Assembly: GCA_016800925.1 (NCBI GenBank)
Contig: JABCPU010000031.1
Span: forward strand, 248,001-312,000
DNA length: 64,000 bases
Direction: 5' to 3'
From: Suillus spraguei
Lineage: Eukaryota > Basidiomycota > Agaricomycetes > Boletales > Suillaceae
The notes under the pieces were generated by a model. It saw nothing but the letters and a program-made list of their open reading frames with translations. It was not told the origin of the DNA and did not search any database. Positions 21,164 through 31,363 of the stretch are shown here, one piece after another (positions within the stretch are counted from its first letter, which is position 1; every line of letters starts with the position of its first letter). The position numbers were made by a program, and so were the translations under genes.

Positions 21164-23148
21164 ATGCCGCATACTACAGACCCCACTCCCCATGTACAAC
21201 TGCCGCGAGCAGTATCACTGATTCCTTGCGCAGAAAAGCGCAAGAACAAATCCGAGCTCGAGCATCAGATCGGACCAGAACCTATTGAGCAACAGCCAGT
21301 AGAAGAACAGAAGTATGGGAAAAGAAAAGCGGAAGAGGAAATTTCTGGACGAGATACAAACATACCAAAACTATCCAAATTCTATGTTCCCCCGAAAAAT
21401 TTTCAAACCACTTCAGCGTCAATTGAAGAAATCCCCGATGAAGAACCTGTGCCCTTGTTGATCCCAACAGAGGATGATGATCAATTCAACACTATGCAAG
21501 ACATCTGGCATGCACCAGAAGTACGAGAGATTTCCTCTTACGAGCTCAGAGAAGGAGAATTCCTTGTGGAATATGATACGGATGGAATTAGCATGAGAAT
21601 CATCAAAGAAGTATCCATGGATACACCCCTTACATGTGATGGAACTTCCCAATTCGAACAACTCCCCAACTATTCCACAAATTCCCTTCCTCCTCTGAAA
21701 TACAGCAATAAAGCTCAGGAATTTGCTATGGACGAGAAGGAGAAGAAGAAGAAATCCTTTGAAGAATTGGTCCCAGAATATTTGCATGACTTTGCAGACG
21801 TCTTTGCTAAAGACGGATTAAACAAACTACCTCCTGAACGACCTGGTATTGATCATCAGATTGATACTAAACCTGGTTTTATTCCTCGCACATCTAAGGT
21901 TTACCCGCTATCGGAAAAAGAACGCGCTGCCGTCAAAACATTTATTATGAAAACATTGCGAAAGGTTTCATCTCAGAATCGAAGTCACCCCAAGCTAGTG
22001 GCTTCTTCTTTGTGGCAAAGAAGAGTGGAGAATTGCGTCCCTGTCAAGATTATTGCTACATCAATGATTGGACAGTCAAGAACGCTTATCCGCTCCCACT
22101 CCCTATTTCCCTCGTCGCACGCCTTCACAATGCACAGTTCTTTACGAAAATGGATATCCGGTCCGGTTATAATAACATTTGCATCCATCCCGATGATCGC
22201 TGGAAAGCATGGAATTCAGCCTCTTCGAACCGAACATCATGTTCTTTGGCCTCTGTAACTCCCCAGCAACTTTCCAAGCATACATGAATCAAACCTTCCA
22301 ACAAGAACTCAATGAAGGATGGATGGTTATCTACATGGACGATATCCTGATTTTCTCTACAACAATGGCAGAACACCGTGAATGAACCAGACAGGTTTTG
22401 ATGAAAATACGAAAGGAACATTTGTTCCTGAAACCAGAGAAATGCACATTCGATGCAGAGGAAGTGGAATACCTCAGAATGATAATTCGCCCTGGACAAG
22501 TTGCTATGGATACTGCCAAAACCAAGGGAATCGCCGAATGGCCAACACCAAAATCTGTAAAAGAAGTCTGGTCATTCCTCGGTTTTTGCAACTTCTACCG
22601 CACGTTCATTTCCCACTACTCTGACATCGCCCGACCCCTTATCTAATTAACAAAGAAAGATAAGGCCTTTGATTGGTCAACTGAATGTATGGACACCTTC
22701 GAAGAACTGAAACAACACTTCACATCCCAACCGGTACTCTGTAACCCTGATCCTTCCTGACAAATTGCTATTGCTACCGACGCTTTGCTTGTAGCAACTG
22801 GCGGAGTTCTCTTGCAGACTGATGAGAATGGTGTTTATCACCCATGTGCCTACCTCTCACAGTCCCTGAACCCCACGGAATGCAATTACCAGATCTTTGA
22901 TCGGGAACTCCTTCCATAATTCGGGCACTGAATGAATGGTGTCATTATCTTGAAGGAAACCCACACCCCATTTTGGTATTCACTGACCACAAGAATATTC
23001 TGTACTTTAGAAGTGCACAGAAGCTTACCCGTCGCCAAGCATGTTGGCAACTGATTTTGTCCATTTACGATGTCGAACTGCATCACGTTGCTGGTACTAA
23101 ATTGGCAGTACCTGATGCACTATCTCGCCGACCCAACTACAACTCCAG
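21164..23148 (+). pseudogene. Reverse transcriptase and RNase H (copy 2)
   Basis: The linker and RT N-terminus are read from 21164 (MPHTTDPTPHVQLPRA...). Near 21945 the frame shifts. RT motifs continue in other frames: [30 protein letters not shown] and YMDD (22332-22343). RNase H follows, with [34 protein letters not shown] and [16 protein letters not shown] small deletion after [11 protein letters not shown] stops at 22383 and 22758, TAA near 22645 and a frameshift near 22915 break the frame. The insertion of R4 at 23149 splits RNase H from integrase. Confidence 0.92.
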
Positions 23149-24103
23149 TGAAACAAAGAAACGAGCGCTGGCCTAAGTATAAGCACAGCATTAATCCTAC
23201 TAAAGGTGCGAGTGAGATGTTCAACCCAAGAGGACTGCAGATAGAAGCAATTCCTTCTAAGTTAGTGCGAAGGAAACAATGAAGTACTAAATTGGCTGCT
23301 AGGATTCTGATTTCCGAGATTAGCGGCAGTAGCGGTACTGTCGGCGGTACTAGCATGGTGTCAGTGGTACACGCGCGGTAACGATAGCTGCAATGGTTAG
23401 CTAGCGAGGGCAGGAACAAAGTTGCTTGGGCGGGACGAAATGTTATAACTACCGGTGGTGCAGTAGCGGTAGCTTCCGTACGAGCGGGAATGCAGACGAG
23501 AGAGAAAGCGACCCAGCGAGATCACTGGCCGCAGTCTGGTTACGAGTAGCAAAGTCGAAAATCGCGTGGTACTTCAAGTGGTAAAGTTACCAGCAGTTAA
23601 ATCAATGAGCGTGGTTCGAACGGAGAAATGTTCCAATGCAAATAGATTGCGACTAGCGAGCATTTCTAATACTAAGTCCTAGTGAAGGGATGTAACGGGA
23701 AGTGAGTGATGGTATGTATGTTCAGTCCTTTTTAACATATGCGAGCGTGTATGAGATAACTATGCGAGTCCGGTAGCGAGAAAGAAAATAAATGGGGTAC
23801 TTAATTATGAGGTGCACAGCGTGCAGTGGCCCCTTGAGATATAAGGTAAATTCTGCTGTAGGTTTAGTAACGGCGGAAGCGAGGTAACTACGCACCAATG
23901 GATTCTAGACAGAATTGGACGGGACATGAGGGCATCGGCGCGAGGATCCGGTAAGGGTTCGCGGAAGAAGAACAGTTCTGCCTTAGCGGAGCGAAAAGGC
24001 TATTTCATTGCTATAAGGAAATCCTTCAGTTGCCGCCGCAGACGTTAACGAGATGCTTGCTGAAAACGGGGTTTTGACGGTCAGCATGACTTTTCTCGCT
24101 ACA
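23149..24103 (-). mobile_element. R4: LTR-like insertion, about 955 bp
   Basis: The block is absent from copy 1, whose sequence runs straight across the site. Its ends are TGAAAC...CTACA, flanked by a 4-bp near-duplication, CCAG (23145-23148) and CCGG (24104-24107). The uninterrupted site in copy 1 reads CCGG. In reverse complement it starts TGTAGCGAG and resembles the start of the L3 elements, both having a GTCAAAACCCC/GCTTAAAACCCC block. A truncated copy lies at 54752-55349. No coding capacity is seen. It is probably a solo LTR of an L3-related family. Confidence 0.8.
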
Positions 24104-24830
24104 CCGGCAAAGACGATAACAAGGACCAGACCCTCCTCCCTGACACTCTATTCGTTCATCTTATTGATACCGACCTAAAGGATGTTTTATCTTCCTCTGA
24201 TCCCCTCAATGACCCTGTCTTCAAGACTGCATCTGACGCCCTTGATGGTGTGTGTCTTCCCCCTATGAAGTTGGCACTCTCTGATTGGAAAATCAAGGAG
24301 AACATCCTCTATTTTAAGAATTGTGCCTACATTCCGCTGGCACATTGTCCCGATATCCTGAAATGGTATCATGATCATCCCACCGTGGGACATCCCAGTA
24401 GATTCAAAACTGAAGAACTCGTCAAACGAGAAGCCTGGCCCACTATGGGCTCTTATATTCAGAAATACATAGAGGGTTGTGCCCTTTGTCAGCAAATGAA
24501 AGCAGATATGCATCCTGTTCGACCTCCACTTACCCCGATCCCCTCATCTGCGACTTGACCCTTTTCTCAAGTCTCTGTCAATCTTATCACTGACCTCCCT
24601 GTCTCTGGAGGCTTTGATAGTGTCATGGTTGTGGTAGACCATGGCCTTATGAAGGGGTAATTATTATCCCTTGTTTGAAAACCGTTACTTCCGAAGGTAT
24701 TGCCAAACTATTCTTGAAACACGTTTATCGTCGATTTGGACTCCATGACAAAGTCATCTCAGATTGAGGCCCGCAATTCCTGTCTCACTTCTCCAAGGAG
24801 CTTGCCCGACTTCTCGACTACGTCATCGCC
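24104..24830 (+). pseudogene. Integrase N-terminal half (copy 2)
   Basis: The frame after R4 gives LIDTDLKDVLSSSDPLNDP, the zinc-binding region (YHDHPTVGHPSRFKTEELVK then CALCQQMK) and the first catalytic Asp region ([20 protein letters not shown]). Two TGA codons, at 24556 and 24765, stand where copy 1 has CGA. One frameshift follows VDHGL. The frame is cut at 24830 by a solo LTR. Confidence 0.92.
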
Positions 24831-25306
24831 TGTTATGAACTGGAGTGGCGTCACCAGCAACAGTGAAAAGACACAGGCGGTCTGCTGGGAAGTTCTACAA
24901 TGTCCAGAGGAGGACAAGGTAAAAGTACAAGGAACACGTTCCGAGTACTATCAAGGGTTCGGCCTCTAAGATGAGTCTAAGAGGTTCTGCAAGAATAGAG
25001 ACTAAGACTAAGGAGTGCTTAGACTTAGAGATGATTCAAGACGACTTAGGTTGGAGACCTAAGCGAAGGAAGTTCCAGGTAAAACCCAGTAAGATTAAAG
25101 TAAGGAATCTACTACAAGTACAATGTGCTTAAATAGACCAATATGTGCACACGGACCAAGAGAGACGTGAGAAAGTAAGTGCGTATCCAAATAAGGAAGG
25201 CAACTATAGTACAGATGCATTGAGCATATGAGTCAGAGTCATGTGACATGATATACAAGTAAGGAAACAAAGAGAGGAATGAATAGGGGCGCGTACAACT
25301 GTAACA
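24831..25306 (-). repeat. Solo gypsy LTR inside integrase of copy 2
   Basis: This 476-bp LTR of the same family lies in reverse orientation (TGTTATGAACTGG...CAACTGTAACA on the plus strand). The flanks TCGCC (24826-24830) and TTGCC (25307-25311 region) are a 5-bp duplication with one C/T change. Copy 1 shows the uninterrupted site ATCATCGCTCCATC. It is therefore a later insertion that recombined down to a solo LTR. Confidence 0.92.
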
Positions 25307-26090
25307 TTGCCCCATCTATGGCTTATCACCCTCAGACTGATGGTCAAACTGAGTGGCTCAATCAAGAGCTAGAAACATACCTATGCATCTATTACCGCAA
25401 TAACCCTGAAGATTGGGTAGAACACTTACCAATTGCCGAATTTGTCCACAACCACCGAAAACATGATGCAAGGAATGCATCACCTTTCTATCTAATGATG
25501 GGATACGAACCATGCGCTATCCCTCACCTGATCCCTGATTCATCTGTCCGCGCAGTAGAAGATCGAGTACGATCCCTGCAGAAGATAAGAGAAGAAGCAA
25601 TCGCCTGCCATAACCTTGCAATGCAGACAATGGCCAAACGATCCGAGGAGAAAAGTACACCCCATGGAAGATCAGAGATAAGGTCTGGCTATCTGCTGCA
25701 AATCTTAGACTCAAACTCCCATCGCAGAAACTTGCACCAAAACAATACAGACCTTTCCCGATCATCGATGTCTTATCACCTATCACATTTACACTTAAAC
25801 TCCCTCCACAATGGAAAATTCATCCCACTTTCCATGCTTCTGTCTTATCGTCCTATAGCGAAACAGACGTACACGGTCCGAACTTCCCTGAACCACCACC
25901 TGACATCATCGAAGAAGAAGAAGAATATAAAGTAGAAGCAATTCTTTCTCATAAAGGAACCGGCATTCGCCGATGCCATCTTGTTTCCTGGAAAGGATAT
26001 TCATCAGGAGATAACGAGTGGCTCCCAGAAAAGAACTTGAAGAACTCCGCTCGAATTCTGAATGCTTATAAGAAGCAGCACTCTCTTTGA
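25307..26090 (+). pseudogene. Integrase core C-terminus and chromodomain (copy 2)
   Basis: The frame reads [20 protein letters not shown], then [20 protein letters not shown] and the GPY/F-like region. A frameshift occurs near 25660. In the next frame the C-terminal region (LKLPPQWKIHPTFHASVLS) leads into a chromodomain: EYKVEAILSHKG, CHLVSWKGYSSGDNEWLPEK and NSARILNAYKKQ, ending at TGA 26088-26090. Chromodomains of this kind bind modified histone tails and direct integration. Copy 1 lacks this whole part. Confidence 0.92.
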
Positions 26091-26970
26091 TTATTCTTCA
26101 ATCAATCAAACCGCACCAGCATTTGATCAACTAAAACCTTTCGAAATGTCTTTCCCCACTGCATACATCACCCCTGTCACCATTGCCAACAATGACTCTG
26201 ATTCCAATGCAGAAAACTACGGAACTCTTGCCACCGAAATCGACAACACCTCTTACATTGAAGCCACCCTTCTATGTGAAGGACACACTCTTGAGATTGA
26301 AAGAATCCTCACAGAAAGAGGTGCCTTCCCCACCTTACTTCTCGTCAACATCATCCGTACCACCGCCCTCATCGAAACTACTACCAATGAAACCACAGAA
26401 ATTACGTATCGCCAGCGCATCTTACATCTACAAAAACGCATTTGTTCTTACGCTATGCTGTTGCTTCCCCGTTCTTTTAAGAGCGATGTTGAAGAAGCTA
26501 TTCACATTGTGGCCGAACGTCAAGCAGGTGTTGCTCGACCTCCCGCTCCACAAAGAGATATGAACCCACTTCCAGTCCCTCCACCCTCTTCTTCGCGCAT
26601 TTATTCTAACGTTGATGCCTTTGCTGGCTTATACACTGCAGTTCAAGAGATTGGACAGCTCACCAACGCAGTCGTCAAAACTATCCAGCAATCAGTCATT
26701 GAAACAAGAACAGCCAGAAATTTAGTCAAAGAAGCCATTACCAATTTACAGCAAACACAAGCAGACCTTGCTTCCCCACGAACCCCATCTCCCATTGAAC
26801 GACCAACTTCATCACCCCTGTCACCCACGAGCATCCCGCATGGTTATATGAACCTTGCACAGCAGAACAGTGTGAGGCCACAAAAATATTAGGAGTCCCT
26901 GCCGCTAAGTTGGTGGCACTTGGTCCTCGACTTCGTGACCTCCATATTCACCCTCCAATGTCCATCCCGG

Positions 26971-28488
26971 TGTCATATACCGTACATTTAGGTCTGATCC
27001 ATGGACATCTGGACACCCAATCCATACATCCTAGTCCACCCATCCAATCCAGCTCACATATTCAATCCACCCATCCACTCCAATCAATATCCATCCATAT
27101 CTAATCCATATCCATATCCGACTCAGTTCATCCATCCGATCTGATCCACCCATCCGATCCGTGTTCATATCCGATCCATGTCCATATCCAATCTGTGTCC
27201 ATATCTGATCCGTGTCCATATCCAATCCATGTCCATATCCAATCTGTGTCCATATCCGAAACTATTCCCGCGCACCTGCGCGTTACTCCTTTAGGTTAAT
27301 ACCTGTGTCCGGCTTTCAGTTATCTCTGCACCTCTGGCTTTCGGTTATCTTGACTTCCGTCTTGATAAGATATTTCGTACAAGTCTTATTTCCAAGTTCA
27401 TAGCCTTGTATTCCGCAATGCCTCAAACATAGCCTCGGACTATCCTTACTTGCCTTCTGGCATGCTACCTACAGTATATAAACTTGTAGTACAACTCCTG
27501 CAGACCTCAGTCTGATTCATTGTTCCTACTTCTGTATATTCCTTTGATTACTCTGTATCCTGTTATCATGTCTATATAACTCCGTTTCCATTCTTGCAAT
27601 TGGGCTCTGGCCCTTGTAAGCTTCCGACTCAGGCCTATGGGATCACTCCCTAGGCCGGAGCTTTGATCCTATGTCCTATAATCTTTTCGGACTTTGTCCA
27701 TCTCCGTCTATCATCTGTTTCACCTCCGACTCTACCTTTGGTAGTCTTATACTGTCTGTTTCTATTCTGGACCTTGTCCGGAGTAGTCTATACTATCTCT
27801 ACACCATATCCGGACTACTCCTCTCTAGTAGCCAACACTTCCTCTAAGATCCACAGAGCTATGCTCATCTGATCATCTGATCATCCGATCATCCGATCCT
27901 CTGCTCCTCTGCTCCTCTGCTCCTCTGCTCCTCTGCTCCTCTGCTCCTCTGCTCCTCTGCTCCTCTGCTCCTCTGCTCCTCTGCTCCTCTGCTCCTCTGC
28001 TCCTCTGCTCCTCTGCTCCTCTGCTCCTCTGCTCCTCTGAGCTCCGGACCTTCGGACCCCTAGTCCTCCGGATCCATCCTATCCTATCCTCTGACATCTA
28101 TGGATCATCTTTCCCTCCGGAGCACTGCTCCTATCCTGCCCTGGACTTTGTCCAGCGGTCCATCTTTCATCCGTTCTACTTGGAGCTTGTTCCAGTAGTG
28201 TTACCATTACTCCCTACCTTCCGGAAATAGTTCCGGCGCATTCCCACGCTCATCCGGAAGTCCATCGGAGCTCTGTCGAGCTATCCTGCCTTAGAGTTCA
28301 TCCGGACCCTCCATCCGGACTTCACCAGAACTCTCCCTTGGACTTCATCTGAAATTAAGGGCACATACTCGGGTAAGGGGCACAGCGTACGAGCTGAGGC
28401 CAAGCCCCTTTGACTTTACAACCCTCCGGTACAACCCCATGTAAGACCAGGACTTCTTACTAATCTCTGGTTTTGCATGGTCGTAACA
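26971..28488 (+). repeat. L2 solo LTR, copy a (1518 bp)
   Basis: The ends are TGTCATATACC and GGTCGTAACA, with an exact 5-bp target duplication CCCGG (26966-26970 and 28489-28493). TATATAAA at 27475-27482 supports plus-strand sense. It carries a degenerate 18-bp repeat (27130-27260, variants of CATATCCGATCCATGTC) and an expanded 8-bp array (27897-28038). Short open frames inside it have only repeat-derived peptides. A second copy is at 48512-50830. Confidence 0.93.
27897..28038 (+). repeat. CTCCTCTG tandem array, about 18 units
   Basis: A nearly perfect 8-bp repeat. Translation gives the periodic peptide SRGAEEQR in the reverse strand, which is an artefact of the array. The L2 copy b has only a single unit-like sequence at the matching place (about 48962-48975), so the array expanded in this copy. 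Confidence 0.97.
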
Positions 28489-29151
28489 CCCGGCATCATT
28501 TGGTCCAATGGACCCTGTCTCGCCAGTTCTAGTAAAGGACTTTGGCATAACACCCTCTTCCTCCCCCGACGAACTCCTCGTGGCTGCTGAATGAGCAACT
28601 ACTCCTGACCTCCCAGTATCAGCATACACTCTCACCACCGATCAGCAGGCACAGCTCAGGCGCGACAATGCCCTCGCCTTAAAATGTATGAAACAAAGGA
28701 AGGGGAAGAAGCACGCCAGATCCACTAGTCCCAAGCCCATTATCTCACCATTGCCATTATGCATGTCCACCTCCAATCCTGATGAAAACATGAAATGCCG
28801 CGTCTGTGGACTACTTGGGCATCGTCAGAAGAACTGCGCGGAATACCAGTGTAGGGTTTGCAGATACTGGTCACCTACCCACCTATCTATCTATTATCCT
28901 CAATGAGTTGGGACTCCCCCCTTCACGTTAACCTGGAAGGATGACGGGTTCTACGACACACTTTGTTCTTGGGAACGACAGCTTGACAATGAATGAACTC
29001 GAGCAGCAGAAAGGCAGGATTCTAAACGACGTGCTGGTGCCGAAGAAGCCGCATACATGAGGAGTGGGTCATTCCTTGATGAGGACTACGAGTATAGCGA
29101 TGATCCTGTCTACTATGCTAATCAGGATGAGTAAAGTCGGTGACTTTACAT

Positions 29152-29166
29152 GTAAAACGGGGGTAA
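29152..29166 (+). promoter_or_regulatory. Polypurine tract before the 3' LTR
   Basis: The purine-rich run AAAACGGGGGTAA ends directly at the 3' LTR (29167), the expected place of the plus-strand primer. Two pyrimidines interrupt it. Confidence 0.6.
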
Positions 29167-29638
29167 TGTTACAATTGTATGTACCCCTATTCATTTTTGT
29201 CTCATCTCTCTTGTATATTACATAACATGACTCTGACTCATATGCTCAACGCATCTGTACTTTAGTTGCCTTCCTTCTTTGGATACGCACTTACATTCTC
29301 ATGTCCCTCTTGGTCCGTGCACACATAGTAACCTATTTAAGCACGTTGTATTATGATTGTATACTTTACTTTAATCTTACTGGGTTTTACCTGGAACATC
29401 CTTCGCTTAGGTCTCCAACCTAGGTCATCTTGAATCGTCTCTAAGTCTAAGCACTCCTTAGCCTTAGTCTCTATTCTCACAGAACCTCTTAGACTTGTCT
29501 CTGAGGCCGAACCCTTGATAGTACTTGGAACGCGTTCCTTGTACTTTCACCTTGTCCTCTTCTGGACATTGTAGAACTTCCCAGCAGACCGTCTGTGTCT
29601 TTTCACTGTCGCTGGTGACACCACCCCAGTTCGTAACA
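29167..29638 (+). repeat. 3' LTR of gypsy copy 2
   Basis: 472 bp, starting TGTTACAATTG and ending GTTCGTAACA. The target duplication GGAAC follows at 29639-29643. See the 5' LTR for the comparison. Confidence 0.97.
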
Positions 29639-29779
29639 GGAACCAGAAAGCGAGCCCAAGGAACCACCAATCAAGACACCACCACCTACTCTTCTCCCCC
29701 CGAAAGATGATCCCAGCAGCATCACAGAACCGGAATCTGATGTTGAGGAACTGTGAGGTGAGCTTTTTTTGGTGTCCCA

Positions 29780-30872
29780 TCAATCTTCTCCACATCGAGG
29801 GCAATGATCGAGCTCAGCAAACGGACCCATGAATGCAAAGACACATGTTTGAACACATGTCATTAACAAGCGGGATAACACCACTAAGTTTGGAGATGGC
29901 TTGCTTAACCCGGTAATGACTGTATACATCATCTTCGGGGTGTCATTCGATCGTGGCCTCGCGGATGAGATTGTAAGCAGTGATTGTTGTGTTTGCAAAG
30001 TAATATTTTAAGGAAAGGATTAGATCTGGATCTGAGATATCGGGGAGTTCACGGGGAGGGTTTCGTAGTCTATCTAGTGCATCTGGAGGTAGTTTAGAAT
30101 GTGTGTCATCTAGGGATGCTTTTCGTAGAGCTGTAATGAAAGACATTGAGTCCTGGGCATCTTCAAGATGTGCCATTTGATGGAGCTCATCCAAGTCCTC
30201 GTCCGTCCAACCCATGGTTCCTAGTAAGTCAGTGTCCGCACCCTCGGAATCGACGTCATCCGGGGGATCGAGATTCTTGGGTATAACATCCTCGATCCGA
30301 GCTTCCTCTTCCTCAACATGAGCTTCAGCTTCCTCCTCCCTGTCCTCGGGTCCCGTATCACCAAAATCGGTGTCCTCAACACGAGCTTCAGCTTCCTCCT
30401 CCCTGTCCTCGGGTCCCGCATCACCAAAATCAGTGTCCTCGAGGTGATCGAAATCTGCCTCGAGTGTGTCATGTTCTAGAATACTGTCAGCAGCCTCAGG
30501 TATATCTAGATCTTATGATTCATATTAGAATTTTGATTTTGATTGCAGAGGTATGAATGCACCATTTTCTGCGCCATCAAGGGCGATAACCGGATCATCC
30601 TTGTGCTTCGATATGGGGGGCTGATCGGGGTGATCAAAAGCATCAAGACGACGCTTGCTGGACGATGGCGCGGGTAATGGAGCAGGAGTTGGTGGAGGGA
30701 AAAGTCTAGCGACTCTGCTAGGTTTGTGCCGGAAGTAGGTAGTTCGTGGTACGTTCTTCGGCTTGCCTTTGTTCTTCCGAAGGCAAGCATCACAATCGCA
30801 AATGTGAGCATCAGTTCCGTTGGCAAGTCGATGTATGCCAGCCTCGAGGCTCTCGGACTTTGTTAGATCCAT
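29780..30872 (-). pseudogene. Tnp2-type (CACTA/EnSpm) transposase N-terminal fragment
   Basis: Exon 1 starts MDLTKSESLEAGIHRLANG, with the cysteine cluster ICDCDACLRKNKG and VPRTTYFRH typical of basidiomycete Tnp2 proteins. An acidic region follows, containing a 21-residue tandem duplication (30330-30450). The conserved block is FITALRKASLDD, LPPDALDRLRNPP and DISDPDLILSLKYYF, then VKQAISKLSGVIPLVNDMC and FMGPFAELDHCPRCGE. A TGA follows EATIE (about 29955). One frameshift separates VNDMCSNMCL from FAFMGPF. The catalytic DDE part is missing because sequence homology stops just before gene Y. It is a truncated, dead copy. Confidence 0.8.
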
Positions 30873-31363
30873 TAAGTGGCTATGCGATCACGAAGGGAAG
30901 TGCAAGCTTAAGCATATATGCGCAATCGGCGTAGCTTGATAATTTGCAATGTATATTTTGCAGCAATAACACTGCAAATTACAATCTTTCGTTGCACTTG
31001 CCTTGCACGTTTGAAATTTGCATTCGATTTCTCAATTTACAATTTTGACATCTCGAATTTATTAGATTTGTATCTATCTGGTTTGGTACTTAGCTATCTA
31101 TCTACGTGTACCTACCTCCTTCTTGTCGTTTTTCACTGGGCATGAGGATTAACAGAAATTCGTCTGTAAAACCTTACGGGAAGTCACCCAGTTAGTTTCA
31201 CTCACGAATTCCGAACAAGTCCCTTCTCCACGACATCGTATCATAGACGAAACGCACGCTAATAACATTCTACCACGAGTCAAGCGTCCGAGTACAATAT
31301 TACAGCGCAATTATCAACTGTAGTAATCCATATGCACAATGCACCACAACCCCAGTCAAACAA
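30873..31363. other. Intergenic, 3' of the SNF2 gene
   Basis: AT-rich sequence without coding content that I can support. It includes the 3' untranslated region of the SNF2 gene, which ends at 31364. Confidence 0.5.

Larger units (their letters stand above)
26146..29133 (+). pseudogene. Post-pol ORF3 with CCHC zinc knuckle, interrupted by L2
   Basis: ORF3 starts 55 bases after the pol stop ([17 protein letters not shown]). It has an N-terminal helical region (YIEATLLCEGHTLEIERIL, YRQRILHLQKRICSYAM), a Pro-rich linker (PAPQRDMNPLPVPPPSSSR), a second helical part (YTAVQEIGQLTNAVVKTIQQ) and a Ser/Pro-rich stretch. A frameshift lies near 26850. The solo LTR L2 (26971-28488) splits it. Without L2 the frame continues, apart from one TGA at 28592, through basic residues to the knuckle CRVCGLLGHRQKNC (about 28795-28836) and a second CxxC, ending DDPVYYANQDE. 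It lies before the polypurine tract, so it belongs to the element. The function is unknown. It has no envelope-type signal or membrane segment. Confidence 0.75.
19139..29638 (+). mobile_element. Full-length Ty3/gypsy chromovirus copy 2, with nested insertions
   Basis: Both LTRs are 472 bp (19139-19610 and 29167-29638). The target duplication GGAAC is exact (19134-19138 and 29639-29643). Internal order is gag, protease, RT-RNase H, integrase, chromodomain and then an extra ORF3 before a purine-rich tract and the 3' LTR. The order and the chromodomain place it among chromoviruses, and the fold-back primer site suggests the Tf1/sushi side of that group. Three later insertions are nested in it: R4 (23149-24103), a solo LTR of its own family (24831-25306) and L2 (26971-28488). 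Frameshifts, TGA stops and a protease deletion make it defective. Confidence 0.97.
18775..29756 (+). pseudogene. Gene Y: small unknown gene split by the gypsy insertion
   Basis: Plus-strand exon 1 starts MLPPTVQDFLDMSSDPDFDD (18775). Short introns follow (GTGAGA...CTAG near 18860-18907 and TAAGTT...TTAG near 19049-19082). The frame then reads TPTPPKDDSVTE up to the target site at 19138. After removing 19139-29643 it continues in frame as PESEPKEPPIKTPPPTLLPP and ends ESDVEEL at TGA 29754-29756. The protein is short, acidic and proline-rich, with no domain I recognise. Its ATG is only about 40 bp from the divergent start of gene X, implying a shared promoter. Confidence 0.6.

Noticed and set aside
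27031..27225. Repetitive frame with IWTQIGYGHGSDM-like peptide (also 50539-51000)
   Set aside because: It comes from the 18-bp minisatellite in L2. It has no independent evidence of coding.
27897..28038. CRISPR-like array
   Set aside because: The units are 8 bp without spacers, in a eukaryotic LTR. It is a microsatellite-type repeat.
27873..28097. Open frame with periodic SRGAEEQR peptide
   Set aside because: It is the translation of the 8-bp tandem array inside a solo LTR. All frames of such an array are open, and the sister LTR lacks the array.
26146..29133. ORF3 as an envelope protein
   Set aside because: There is no signal peptide, no transmembrane segment and no cleavage-type motif. 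A CCHC knuckle and helical segments are seen instead.
29757..30872. Genes X and Y as cargo of a CACTA element with the Tnp2 fragment
   Set aside because: The Tnp2 fragment lies directly beside gene Y, but I found no paired CACTA ends around the group.
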